Assembly (NCBI GenBank): GCA_003118195.1
Contig: BEXV01001180.1
Span: forward strand, 65,120 to 98,200
DNA length: 33,081 bases
Reading direction: 5' to 3'
DNA from: Hemicentrotus pulcherrimus
Taxonomy: Eukaryota > Echinodermata > Echinoidea > Camarodonta > Strongylocentrotidae
The notes below the pieces were generated by a model. That model did not search any database and had not been told where the DNA came from. It worked only from the letters and a program-made list of their open reading frames with translations. Both the position numbers and the translations under genes were made by a program. Shown here piece by piece: positions 21,393 through 30,528 of the stretch (position 1 is its first letter; each line of letters starts with the position of its first letter).

Positions 21393-21838
21393 GTAAGTCT
21401 TCTTTCAATCTGGAGATTTATTATAAATATATATAGATATATATTATATATACTGTATAGATGTTTTTAAATGGAATATATTGGAAAAACTGGTGTTTCA
21501 AAACTAGATATAATATTGTTGCTAAGGAAATGCTGTCTCTGACTCTTGACCCTAATTTGTGCATCTAATAGTTTTTTTTAAAGCTTCTGACGAAAACAAA
21601 TGTAAAGTCTGAAATTGACTAAGAAGATATACATGTACAAATGAATTCAGAATTTCCCAAAGTTATCAAGCAAGCCAAGTTTATGATTTCCTAAGAAGAA
21701 ACAAAAAATGTTTGCACTGGAAGCCGGATTTAAATTTTTAGGCGATTCCTTTAGTCATCCCTGGTATATCATTTAAAATACCTGAAAACAAATTTGACAC
21801 TAATAAATCTCTTTAAATCATATATGATTTGATCTTAG
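21393..21838 (+). other. agrn: Intron C, 446 bp
   Basis: AT-rich intron with a TA-rich microsatellite at about 21423-21455 and no embedded gene. Confidence 0.85.
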
Positions 21839-22066
21839 ACCCTTGCCAAGATGTTGAATACGAGAATGCAGTGTGTAAGCTGGATCGTAATCGTCAGCCT
21901 CAGCCGGGCTGTGATTCGAATTGTCCTACAAGCGTGATAAACCCTGTATGTGGATCTGATGGTGTGACGTATGACAATGACTGTGAGATCACCAGAGCTG
22001 CATGTCTGAGTAACCTAGAGGACATCTTAATCACCTTCACAGAGGGCTCCTGTGAGCAGGGAACAC
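21839..22066 (+). CDS. agrn: Agrin exon D: follistatin/Kazal domain lacking one disulfide
   Basis: A 228-base phase 1-1 exon (acceptor cttag, donor gtaagt). The Kazal core is regular (PVCGSDGVTYDNDC, AAC, GSC). The EGF-like hairpin reads DPCQDVEYENAVCK and later QPGCDSNC, so only eight cysteines remain. By alignment to sister exons the second and fourth cysteines are gone. In FS domains these two are expected to pair with each other, so one disulfide appears to have been lost cleanly and the rest of the fold kept. The C-terminal tail is longer than usual (EQGT after the last cysteine). The first residues of the next exon complete a His codon. Confidence 0.92.
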
Positions 22067-22690
22067 GTAAGTGGATTGACAAGTCTTTTTCTTTTATGTA
22101 CAGGTGAAATATATAGCAGATTTACCAAAACAAAATGTACCAAATTCTTCTGTTGTACATTTTCTTCTTACTGGTATCCTGATGGATTATTTTCAATGAA
22201 AATTGTGAACTGATATTGATCAAGTATGTTCTTGACTTTGAATAAATAAAACGGCATTAAAAGAAAGTGATCAATAACTATGTAAGACCATGCATACTTT
22301 AAACATTACAAGGATGGCTAACTGAAATAGTTTGTAAGCTGCTTGTAGGAAAAATGGTATGATCATCCCAACTTTAAATAGATTGGGATCTCAGTTTTGA
22401 TATTGAACTTTTCATATACAATTAAATGCATTACGGTACACTTTCGCCTCCAATAGGATAATATCCTATTGGGAGTGAGAGTGATATTATGTTTTCTTCG
22501 CAGGGAAGTAACAAAACACAAAGAAGCAACAAAAAAAGCCTGCAATTATAAAAACATAATATCCCAGTGAATATTAACCTTGTGTGCTGAATTTTCAGGT
22601 GTATGTACATGTAAGCTTAAATTCTAGATTTTAATTACCCTAATGAATGAAAGTTTTCCTAATCTTATTTCTTTCACAACTGCCATATAG
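22067..22690 (+). other. agrn: Intron D, 624 bp, with a short perfect palindrome
   Basis: AT-rich intron. At 22450-22472 the sequence ccaataggata-a-tatcctattgg is a perfect inverted repeat with 11-base arms and a one-base centre. No transposon ends are seen around it. Confidence 0.8.
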
Positions 22691-22894
22691 ATCCCTGTGA
22701 AGAATTCACCTGCGACTATGGCCAGTGTTTGGTAGACGATGCCGGCATGCCTCAGTGTGTGTGTACACCCTGTGCTGAGGTCTTAACTCCTGTCTGCGGC
22801 AGCGACGGTATGACGTACCCCAGCATGTGCCACATGGAAGAAGCCAGCTGTATGGAACGCACTGACATTACTCTAGCAAAAGAGGGCGTTTGTG
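22691..22894 (+). CDS. agrn: Agrin exon E: follistatin/Kazal domain
   Basis: A 204-base phase 1-1 exon (acceptor atatag, donor gtgagt) with all ten FS cysteines but compact loops: HPC, FTC, DYGQC, PQC, VC, TPC, then TPVCGSDGMTYPSMC, ASC and GVC. The spacing between the fifth and sixth cysteines is one residue shorter than in most sister domains (VCTPC). No sequon is present. The minus-strand frame 22752-22937 over it is a shadow. Confidence 0.93.
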
Positions 22895-23402
22895 GTGAGT
22901 GAGAGAGATACTTGTATGTTTGTTTCTTGCAGTGCAATTACACTACATTTTAGTTAACCCACATACATGAAATATCAATGGGGGTTCTTATTGGTGTTTT
23001 CTTCTATGTAGATTATATTTCGATTGTGCCCAATTAGCAAGGAATATAGTTTGCTTGAAAAAAGGTTGCATACATGAATTTTGAGTAATTTTTCTTTTTT
23101 TACCAAAATTGAAATGTTGAAATGAACAGACAATGATATAGATTCACTGTTATTTGTTCAGACTGAATTGTTTTGTATAGATGTACATTTAGCCAAAGAA
23201 AGTTGAACATTTTATTTGCTTATTTCTAGAGATGGAGATGGGCTGCCAATGCATCCATCCGTTCCTTTCTACTAGGAATGATGAAAATTTAAACAACTTT
23301 TTTTCCAGATATTTAAACTGTAGTTGTGAGGTCAAAACAATATTTAAACATATGTGATGATCTAATTATCTCCTTTTGACTTCCCCTTCTCTTTCCCTGT
23401 AG
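22895..23402 (+). other. agrn: Intron E, 508 bp
   Basis: AT-rich, with a clear polypyrimidine tract (cttctctttccctgtag) before the next exon. Nothing else recognised. Confidence 0.85.
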
Positions 23403-23570
23403 ATGGAACTAATTTAATCGGCTGTCAAACCCCAGCATGTAATAAGACAGAGGGCGCTGTGAGCTCTGTGTGCGGAACGGACGGTAACACCTATCCAGGA
23501 TTGTGTGCTATGCAGGAGGCTGCTTGCGAAGCAGGGATCGATATTCAAGTTGCAATTAATGGACCTTGTG
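23403..23570 (+). CDS. agrn: Agrin exon F: short Kazal-only domain
   Basis: A 168-base phase 1-1 exon (acceptor ctgtag, donor gtatgt), the shortest of the Kazal series. Only the six Kazal cysteines are present: IGC, PAC, SSVCGTDGNTYPGLC, AAC and GPC. The whole EGF-like hairpin that precedes the Kazal core in sister exons is missing and is replaced by a short DGTNLI lead. The conserved GSDG is GTDG. An Asn-Lys-Thr sequon lies between the second and third cysteines. The splice sites are strong and the frame intact, so this looks like a functional reduced domain and not a broken one. Confidence 0.9.
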
Positions 23571-23684
23571 GTATGTCACTAATACTCTGTGTAACTTCTT
23601 TAAAGTGCTTGTGATTCCAAATATTCAACATTTACACAGATTTGATTTTTCATATCCAATCCTGTCCAATTCACCACAAAAAGA

Positions 23685-23838
23685 CCAGGGACCCATTTCA
23701 CAAAACCATTATTTCAATGACAAATGACAAAAGTCATGACAAATCTGCTGAAAACCAATCAGAAGCAAGAATTTCAGTAGCATATAACAAAAACTGTCAT
23801 TTGTCACTGATGACAAGTTTTGTGAAACACCCCCCAGG
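23685..23838. mobile_element. MITE-like inverted-repeat element
   Basis: The ends are imperfect inverted repeats of about 22 bases: ccagggacccatttcacaaa at the left, and at the right ttttgtgaaacaccccccag, whose complement reads ctggggggtgtttcacaaaa. The inner eleven bases, tttcacaaaac, match perfectly. Further inverted similarity lies inside (tgacaaatgacaaa versus tgtcatttgtcac), so the whole unit could fold back. There is no coding capacity. Target-site duplications are not obvious. This resembles the fold-back repeats common in marine invertebrate genomes. Confidence 0.65.
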
Positions 23839-24054
23839 TAATTAGTCAATACATAATGATAGAGCAATATACAGTGTATAATGTCAAAGTATGTAGTTCT
23901 GCACATATAGCTTAACACTGGTGCTGTAAAATATACAACAATTCCTGCAGGTTTTATTTCATCAAAGATATAGCGTTATGGTGGCAAGTGGGTTTTATGT
24001 AAAGGGTTGAGTCAGGAACAATAGTAGTGTTTGCTCTAAGGTTGAAGTTAAGTA

Positions 24055-24227
24055 CAGTCAAACCTGCTTTAGTGACCACCTGTCTACAAAGACCACATTT
24101 TTTGTTTCCCTTAAAAATGGTTTCTCATTGAAACATCAACTTAAGGAACCTGTACATAAAGACCACCTGTCTATAAAGACCAATTTTCTTGTCTCCTTTG
24201 GGTGGTCTTTATAGACAGGTTTCACTG
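24055..24227. mobile_element. Tc1/mariner-type MITE with TA target site
   Basis: A 173-base element starts cagtcaaacctg and ends caggtttcactg, that is, 12-base terminal inverted repeats with one mismatch. It is flanked by TA on both sides (24053-24054 and 24228-24229). CAGT ends and a TA duplication are the signature of Tc1/mariner-type transposition. Internal subrepeats of gaccacctgtctataaagac occur in direct and inverted orientation. There is no transposase, so it would have moved only with a source in trans. Confidence 0.85.
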
Positions 24228-24341
24228 TATTTGGTTAATATGGGCTTTTGTATGTGAAACAAGTGTTGCTGGAGCATGTCGTGTACTACCTTAGTTCCAT
24301 CTGAATTGAATTTAAATTTTCAATTATCATTAATTATTAAG

Positions 24342-24548
24342 AGTCCTGTGAAACAACGAATTGCAGTCATGGGTCATTTTGTCAGATGACCCCTGAAGGG
24401 CCGACCTGTACATGTAGCGACCATTGCCAGACGATCAATCTACCGGTCTGTGGGTCAGACGGAGAGACGTACGCCAGCGAGTGTAAGCTCAACGTGATGG
24501 CATGCAACGCAAGGAAGAACATTACGGTTGTCTCGTATGGAGCATGCG
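24342..24548 (+). CDS. agrn: Agrin exon G: follistatin/Kazal domain
   Basis: A 207-base phase 1-1 exon with all ten FS cysteines: ESC, TNC, SHGSFC, PTC, TC, SDHC, then LPVCGSDGETYASEC, MAC and GAC. Two sequons, Asn-Cys-Ser and Asn-Ile-Thr, are present. The acceptor (attattaag) has a weak pyrimidine tract compared with its neighbours. It was chosen because it keeps phase 1 and gives a length divisible by three. The donor is gtaagt. A weak acceptor makes this exon a candidate for skipping. Confidence 0.9.
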
Positions 24549-25115
24549 GTAAGTTAGAAAGACTTTAGGGTATTTCTTTGTTCATTGGGTACAATTTTAT
24601 ATGGGTGTAAGACATATTTTCCATAGACTCCAAAGCACATGCTAGAAATTTATCTGATCCAGTTAAGTTTAGATCAACTAGAAAGTTGTTATCTGATATC
24701 ATTAAGTGAAATTGTGGAATAGTCAAAGACATATGTTAAAGATTAGATAAAGCAAAAGGACTATGATACTGGTGTTTTAAACAGAGAAATTAATTTGCCT
24801 CTGTGTCAACTTCCTGTTTGGCACATCCATGCTTACAGTATTGCTTGTCGTTTCATATGAATTTGATATTGCGAAAGAGTATTTACTTTTTATGTTACAG
24901 TCCTTAGCATTCTAGAATGATGTTGAATATGTTGAATAATGCAATGTAAATATAAAAAATTGTTATCCTTTTACAATGTTAACTCTTCTTATCACTCTTA
25001 TACAGTACCTTGTAAAATCTTGAGTGCTACTATTATTGCTGTCGTTGCTGCTGCTGTTTTTTTTCTTTTTGGTAAAATTATTAATGACTATTTGATATGA
25101 TCCTGACCATTACAG
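24549..25115 (+). other. agrn: Intron G, 567 bp
   Basis: AT-rich, with a short gctgctgctgtttttttt stretch near 25050 and acceptor attacag. Nothing else recognised. Confidence 0.85.
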
Positions 25116-25331
25116 AGGACTGCGTGGGTGTAACATGCGAGACCGAGCGCTTCAACCAGGTGTGTTACCAGGGCATGTGTGTATGTCAAGAGTCCTGCCC
25201 TATGTCACGCTCAGACGAAGACATGGTTTGTGGTTCGGACCAGGTGACTTATGACACTGTGTGTCATCTCAAGATGGCAGCATGTCAGGCCGAGTCCAAC
25301 CTCACTGTGGAGTACTATGGACCCTGTGATG
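25116..25331 (+). CDS. agrn: Agrin exon H: follistatin/Kazal domain
   Basis: A 216-base phase 1-1 exon (acceptor attacag, donor gtgggt) with all ten FS cysteines: EDC, VTC, NQVC, GMC, VC, ESC, then DMVCGSDQVTYDTVC, AAC and GPC. The loop before the Kazal core is longer and acidic (SRSDED), and the usual Gly of GSDG is Gln (GSDQ). An Asn-Leu-Thr sequon is present. The gtgggt donor is weaker than the gtaagt donors used elsewhere in the gene. Confidence 0.92.
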
Positions 25332-25846
25332 GTGGGTTTTTTCTTCTTAATTCAAAAGAATAAATAGATATACCAATCAGATTTAGAAGTACTAATTGAT
25401 TTGATGCTTAAAACAAGTGTCATTGTATTATTGTTGAAATATGTGTAGCTGTATGATATATAGTCTTATCGTTTGAATCTGTATGTATTTAGTTTCCCTA
25501 AATTGGCAACATATGAATAATGGAAGTAAAACAGACGTACAGTAATTACCATCTATCGGTAAGTGTGAATAACTGATAATTTTGAGTAAAAGAGCAATTT
25601 TCAGAATATGTGAAAAGAACTTTATTAACATTCCTTCATGCCACAATAATATGGTATGTAGATAGATTTATTGACAACCAAAATGAAGAGGTATTCTCTT
25701 TTGATGTTTATTGAAAAGGAAAAAGTTTATGATGATTCAACTATTTTGACTGAAGTTCTGTGATTTTTGTAACAAATCAGGATATTAGATTTTCTGTTCT
25801 ATTAGATCTTTTATGTATCCCCCTCCTTTTTTTACCCTCAAAACAG
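25332..25846 (+). other. agrn: Intron H, 515 bp
   Basis: AT-rich, with a strong polypyrimidine stretch (cccctcctttttttaccc) ahead of the acceptor aaacag. No embedded gene. Confidence 0.85.
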
Positions 25847-26134
25847 AGTTCTCCGGAAGTGGCACAGAATTCCCTGATTATTCAGGCAGCGGCGCCACGC
25901 CTCCAAATGAATTTGAGTTTGACCTCTGTGACGAGACCTCGTGTAGCTTTGGTGGCATTTGCCGCCCTCTATCAGCCGATACTTACGAGTGCATCTGCAA
26001 GTTCAATTGCCCTGCTGTGAGGTTGCCTGTTTGCGGATCAGACGGGGCAACATACGGTAACGAATGTCAGCTGAAAGAGGCGGCCTGTGAACAACAGTCA
26101 AGTATCGTCTTGGAGAAGATCGGCACATGTGAAG
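25847..26134 (+). CDS. agrn: Agrin exon I: Ser-Gly glycosaminoglycan motif plus follistatin/Kazal domain
   Basis: The largest exon (288 bases, phase 1-1; acceptor aaacag, donor gtaaag). About 30 residues precede the FS domain and contain two SGSG motifs in acidic surroundings (EFSGSG at 25852-25863 and DYSGSG at 25882-25893). This is the consensus for xylose-linked heparan or chondroitin sulfate chains. A complete ten-cysteine FS domain follows (DLC, TSC, SFGGIC, YEC, IC, FNC, then LPVCGSDGATYGNEC, AAC and GTC). In vertebrate agrin the heparan sulfate sites lie just before the last FS domain ahead of the LE pair. This exon holds the same place in the order, which supports the agrin assignment. 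Chain attachment itself is inferred. Confidence 0.93.
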
Positions 26135-26726
26135 GTAAAGAGTAAGATTATTTCTTTGTAGATGTCTTGTTCAATTTGTAAGATACCAAAAATCACAAAG
26201 AGAATCAGTGATCCATCTTTGTATAATATTGGAAAATTGAAAAGAAAATTGTTTTGCTCAGCCTTGGTTGTGGAAATATATATATATATCTCAACATGGT
26301 TGTTTATCTTTTAACATTTTGTTACATAAATTAATATCAAGGATTCTTTTATATCAAACAAATGTGCAAGTTGTCTGGAAATTCAAAGAGTTGATGATAT
26401 TGTTTGTATTACTGATGTATATTTTTAGTAATATAGTCTTTAATTTTATATTTAATCTCTACATATTTCTTTCAATTCAATGCGAATAAATATACCAATG
26501 AAAATTAAGAAAATAGACAGTTTTTTTCTTGTAATACTAATTATTCATTTTTACAGAACATAGAATTTCTTTTGGTTAACCTGCTTGTAGTGATGAATAG
26601 ATCTGCTTTGTTTATTATCATCAAAACCTTTACTGTGAAATTTCAACTCACATTGAATATGAAGAAGAAGAAAAAAGCAACACAAAATTAAATTTCCTTA
26701 TTTTTTTTCTGTTTGCCCTCTTATAG

Positions 26727-27228
26727 ATGTTGAAATGGAGCCATGAGATGGAGAGAGCCCTCTAGTGAACGAGGCAACCATGGAGGCATACACCTGACAA
26801 GAAGACAACGGGGGCGAGGATTGCCCCTCTGGTAGTTACTGTCACATACACCCCCTCGGAAGGTTCTCTGCGTGCTGCGCTGGTGAGCTAATAGTTCTTG
26901 AGGCATAACCAGGGGTAATAGGGGATGGGAAGAAGGGAGGCCAAGGGTAGGGAGGAACAAAGGAGGTGAAAGATTTAGGGAGAGGGTTTTTGTCACATCC
27001 ATCTTCTAGAGAAGTTCTCAGTTTTTTGCACCGGTATGAAAGTGGTTCTTGAGCATAGCAAGGGGTTAAAGGGGGAGAGTGAAAGATAAGGATAAGGGTC
27101 GCCCCTTTGATAGCTACTGTCATATACACCCCATCTGGAGGTTCTTTGTTTGCTGGGCCGGTGAGCAAGTGGTTCTTGAGGTATAACCAGGAGTTAAAGG
27201 ATAAGGAAGGAGGGGGGAGGGAAATAAA
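26727..27228 (+). other. agrn: Possible alternative 3'-terminal agrin exon
   Basis: A strong acceptor (ttttttttctgtttgccctc, then ttatag) is followed in the correct phase 1 by codons for Val-Glu-Met-Glu-Pro and then TGA at 26744-26746. With the split Asp codon the exon-I product would end ...CEDVEMEP. An AATAAA is found at 27223-27228. If used, this would give a truncated secreted form made only of FS domains plus the glycosaminoglycan region, without LE, SEA or LG domains. Chance acceptors are common, so this is only a candidate. Confidence 0.25.
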
Positions 27229-27230
27229 TG
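26816..27230. repeat. Three-copy tandem repeat with purine-rich spacers
   Basis: Three related blocks are anchored at a tgtcacata-type string starting at 26840, 26991 and 27118. Copies one and three share long similarity (gcccct.tggtagttactgtc, acatacacccc, aggttct, then gtggttcttgaggtataacc). The middle copy keeps the second half and part of the first. The units are separated by GGGA/GGAAGG-type spacers. In one + strand frame the copies read SGSYCHIHPLGRFSACCAG, CHIHLLEKFSVFCTG and DSYCHIHPIWRFFVCWAG. Confidence 0.7.
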
Positions 27231-28239
27231 AAATTAAAAGTGGTGTTAAAATTAAAGTTATGAATAATGAAAGGCTATAATGTCAAAAAGGCTCATACCG
27301 GTAAGGAAAATAAGGGTTTGATTTGTATTTGGATATTTACACTAAAGAAAAAAAGAGATATACATGTATTTTATGTACAATGAAAAAAACATTAGTGAAT
27401 TATACAAATCAATCAGTCAAAGTACTCATTAAAACATTCTGTAGAAAATTCAAAAACATTTATGCTCTTGTCAAGGTTTTACTTCAATCTGACCTTTAAT
27501 ATCTTCATCTTATTCAAGATAATTATAATTACCATGTAACTATTTATTTAATCAGTGTTACATATATCACAATTACATGAATACATTTATCTAGTTATAA
27601 CTCATTTTGTCACACTATTATTTAACATCTAGAATTGTAATAATTTCCTTAGTCATGCAGTAATAATAATATTTTCAGAAATGAAAGTGACCATCTTCAA
27701 ACAATTATAGAAATGCATGTTTCATTCATCATATAGAATGATTTAGTCAGACCCATTTTTTTAAGTATAAACCTATCTTGTACTTCAAATAAACCAATTT
27801 TTTAAGTCATTTACAATTTGTAAAAATATATATATTTGTAAAACATGATATTTGTTGGCTGTTATTAAATTACAGTCCTCTCAGTACTATTTTTATTTTC
27901 AAGAAAGAGCAATATATCATTGTGCAATACAACTTTTTTATCCTTGTCATGAACTCAAATTAACTACTATTTTGAAGTTCTATTCCATAAACACTTTATA
28001 TATTCCTTCAGTATTATTGATCAGTATTTATGAATAAGGATGTAAATATAGCATTCAAAAATCAACATCATTATCATCAAAACAATGATGAGGTACTTGA
28101 ATTGTTACATGTTTATTGTGATATTCAGTAATATATTAAATACCTGTAATGATATGGGTCTTGATTAACTTACAAAGATTAGTGCTCATAAGTAACGTAT
28201 GATAGATACATGTAGTTCATGCAACCAACTAATTGTAGT

Positions 28240-29310
28240 ATTATTATGTTTTCTCCCTACTTTATTATATCTCCTTATCCCTTTCTTTCTTAATTCCTCT
28301 CCACCCATCTTATCTGAAATCTACATGTAAAAATCATTCTCTGTTAATTTCATATGTTATCCCTTCGTTCTATCTCATGTATGCTCCCATGCTGTTGTAA
28401 TTCATTGCTATTTGTATTCCACTTATTGTATTATGTCATTTTTGTGTATTATTTCAATCTGTGTCTTTTAACTTGCTTCTTTCCTATCTCATAATGTAAC
28501 TCTCTCTCGTACCATCTTGTAATCTACTTCACAATGTGCTTTGCTTCTAAATTATTATAACTATTAATGTCTTTACTACCATATGCCATGCCCTTTTTTG
28601 TTACTTGTAAATGCATTTGTATTTGCTTTTCCTGTGTTGACTTTGTGTGTTTTCTATTGTCTATTTTCTTGTGCTCTCGCATAATAAAATGCATCTTTCA
28701 TGCCTTGTGATGGGTTTCATAAACATGTGTCTTACTTTCTACTTCTTTGTCATGTCACTTTTCTGCTTTGATACTGTAATTATATCTCTGTTTGATTCTT
28801 CATCTTTTCATCAATTCTTTTTCTTGTTATTCTTCCATGCATGATTTCATGTGGTTATCTGTCTTTCTATCTTGCTGTCATTCTTTGTCTATGGTAAATC
28901 TATGTATCCGTCTGTCCGTCTGTTTTGCTCTATCTATTCTTTTTATTTTTATCTCTTATCCTCTTTTGCCCTCTTATTCGCTTTCACTTTGTCAATGTCT
29001 CTCTGACACTTTGTGTCTCTCCTTCTTTCTCCTCCCATCTCTCTATCTGTATCTGACTACCTCTATCTCTCTCCCTCCCCCTCTCTCCTTCCCTATCTCT
29101 CTCCTGTCCCTCATTTTACTCTATACTACTCTGGCCCATTATTATCAATTAAACTTCACTCTTTTTTTTTTCTTTGCCCATCTTTGTGACTGTCCATTGA
29201 TATACCCCTCTCCCACTATTCAATCCTTGTCTACCCTCCTTGCATTATTCATCTATCCTCCACCCTTCCCTCTCTCATGTCTGGATCTGTTCTTCACTCC
29301 ATCCAACTCG
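28240..29310. repeat. Pyrimidine-rich kilobase
   Basis: A long stretch rich in T and C on the + strand, with many tctctc, ctccctcc and tttctt blocks, densest around 28950-29110. The open frames through it are Ser/Leu/Phe/Tyr low-complexity and have no splice or domain support. Confidence 0.8.
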
Positions 29311-30432
29311 GTTCGGGAATGGCTCCCTTAGTCACAGGAGGTTGGTCTTTGATTACTCTTCGTCCTATTTAAATGAGATAAACATAATATTTTGATTATC
29401 AAAATCAATGAGATTATTATAAAAACTGAAAGATATGAAAGCGCACTTGAAAGTATAATGCTTTCTTGTGAAATGAAAATTGAATTGGAGAAATAAAGAA
29501 AAAAATATGTTATCATTGATCATATATACTCACTTTTTATATAGTATGAACTCATTCTGATATAGACTACATAAAGAGAATGAAAGAGTGATAATTCATA
29601 GCCATAAATATTTGGGGAAAATCCCTCATGCTTTGCTTTAGAATTCACCCTCCTGGATGAGCATATTTTCCTTAATTTTCAAAACAGAGATGCTTCCAAA
29701 AATGCTTTAAAAGTTAGGCTTGTACTAACTTAGGCTTGACCAATTTATAGCTCAAAAGATATAGATGTTGTTAAGATACTTCATAACGTAGTTGAGAGTG
29801 TTCATGTAGTTAAACATGAAAATCATGAACTTTAACATTCATATAGATTTCCTAAATTCCTACATTTTGTAACCAAATTTATATAACCCCCCTCTTTAAC
29901 AAGTACAATATTTCCCTAGTAATTAGGTTCATGTGTTCCTGATCTAACATGAATTCTGTAACAACTATAAACTTATTTATGTAGACAATTTAGACAAAAG
30001 AAAAGATACAATGTTATGTTTATTCTATAGCCATATCCCAATGAAAACATACTACTTGTTCCTCCCAGAAAAGGAGGTATAAATTCAAAAATACTACAAA
30101 ATTTTCAAATTGAAAATAAAATTGAAAAACATAAATGAGATCTTGGGTTTCAGATTTTTGGACTTACTTTTCACAATTTTCATTGTTTAACACCAGAAAA
30201 TGTTCTCAAATTGAAATTATTTGTACTTAATACCACTTAAATGATATCCAAAGTAGGTTATGACAGTAACATCACCTGCTGTGTGCCAAAAGGGCCTAAC
30301 TCCATTTCAATGTAATGAATGAACGCCGTTTTGACTCTCATAAGACCATACATTTGGAATAATTGAACACTGTAACAAGCATAAGTAATTGATTCGATGG
30401 TAGCTAATTGACTTGTGACTGCCTGTCTACAG

Positions 30433-30528
30433 AGCAAACCTCCCAACCAAGCTGCATGGAATCAATGTTTGGATGTTGCCCTGACAACCAGACCGAGGCT
30501 CTGGGTAGTAACGGAGAAGGATGTCCAA
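30433..30528 (+). CDS. agrn: Agrin exon J: GCCPD linker
   Basis: A 96-base phase 1-1 microexon (acceptor tctacag, donor gtgagt) encoding a 32-residue linker with four cysteines. The core SCMESMFGCCPDNQTEAL is followed by a Gly/Asn stretch and GEGCP. The pattern C-x(6)-CCPD-x2-T-x-A-x-G...GCP is the short conserved segment between the last FS domain and the first LE domain in agrins. A similar motif occurs in papilin-type matrix proteins. An Asn-Gln-Thr sequon is present. It is too short to be found as an open frame but is well supported by splice sites, phase and order. Confidence 0.9.

Larger units (their letters stand above)
23571..24341 (+). other. agrn: Intron F, 771 bp, enlarged by two MITE-like elements
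   Basis: Longer than its neighbours (411-624 bases). Two inverted-repeat elements, at 23685-23838 and 24055-24227, account for about 327 bases; without them the intron would be about 444 bases. Confidence 0.8.
26135..30432 (+). other. agrn: Intron I, 4.3 kb
   Basis: The longest confirmed intron, between the glycosaminoglycan-bearing FS exon and the linker exon. It contains a possible alternative terminal exon (26727), a three-copy tandem repeat (26816-27230), AT-rich unique DNA (27240-28230) and a pyrimidine-rich kilobase (28240-29310). No Kazal or LE exon is visible in it. The + strand frames at 28647-28844 and 28792-29331 are CT-tract artefacts. Confidence 0.75.

Noticed and set aside
28792..29331. 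A 179-residue + strand open frame
   Set aside because: Ser/Leu/Phe low-complexity translation of a pyrimidine-rich intron segment; no domain, and it lies inside an agrin intron.
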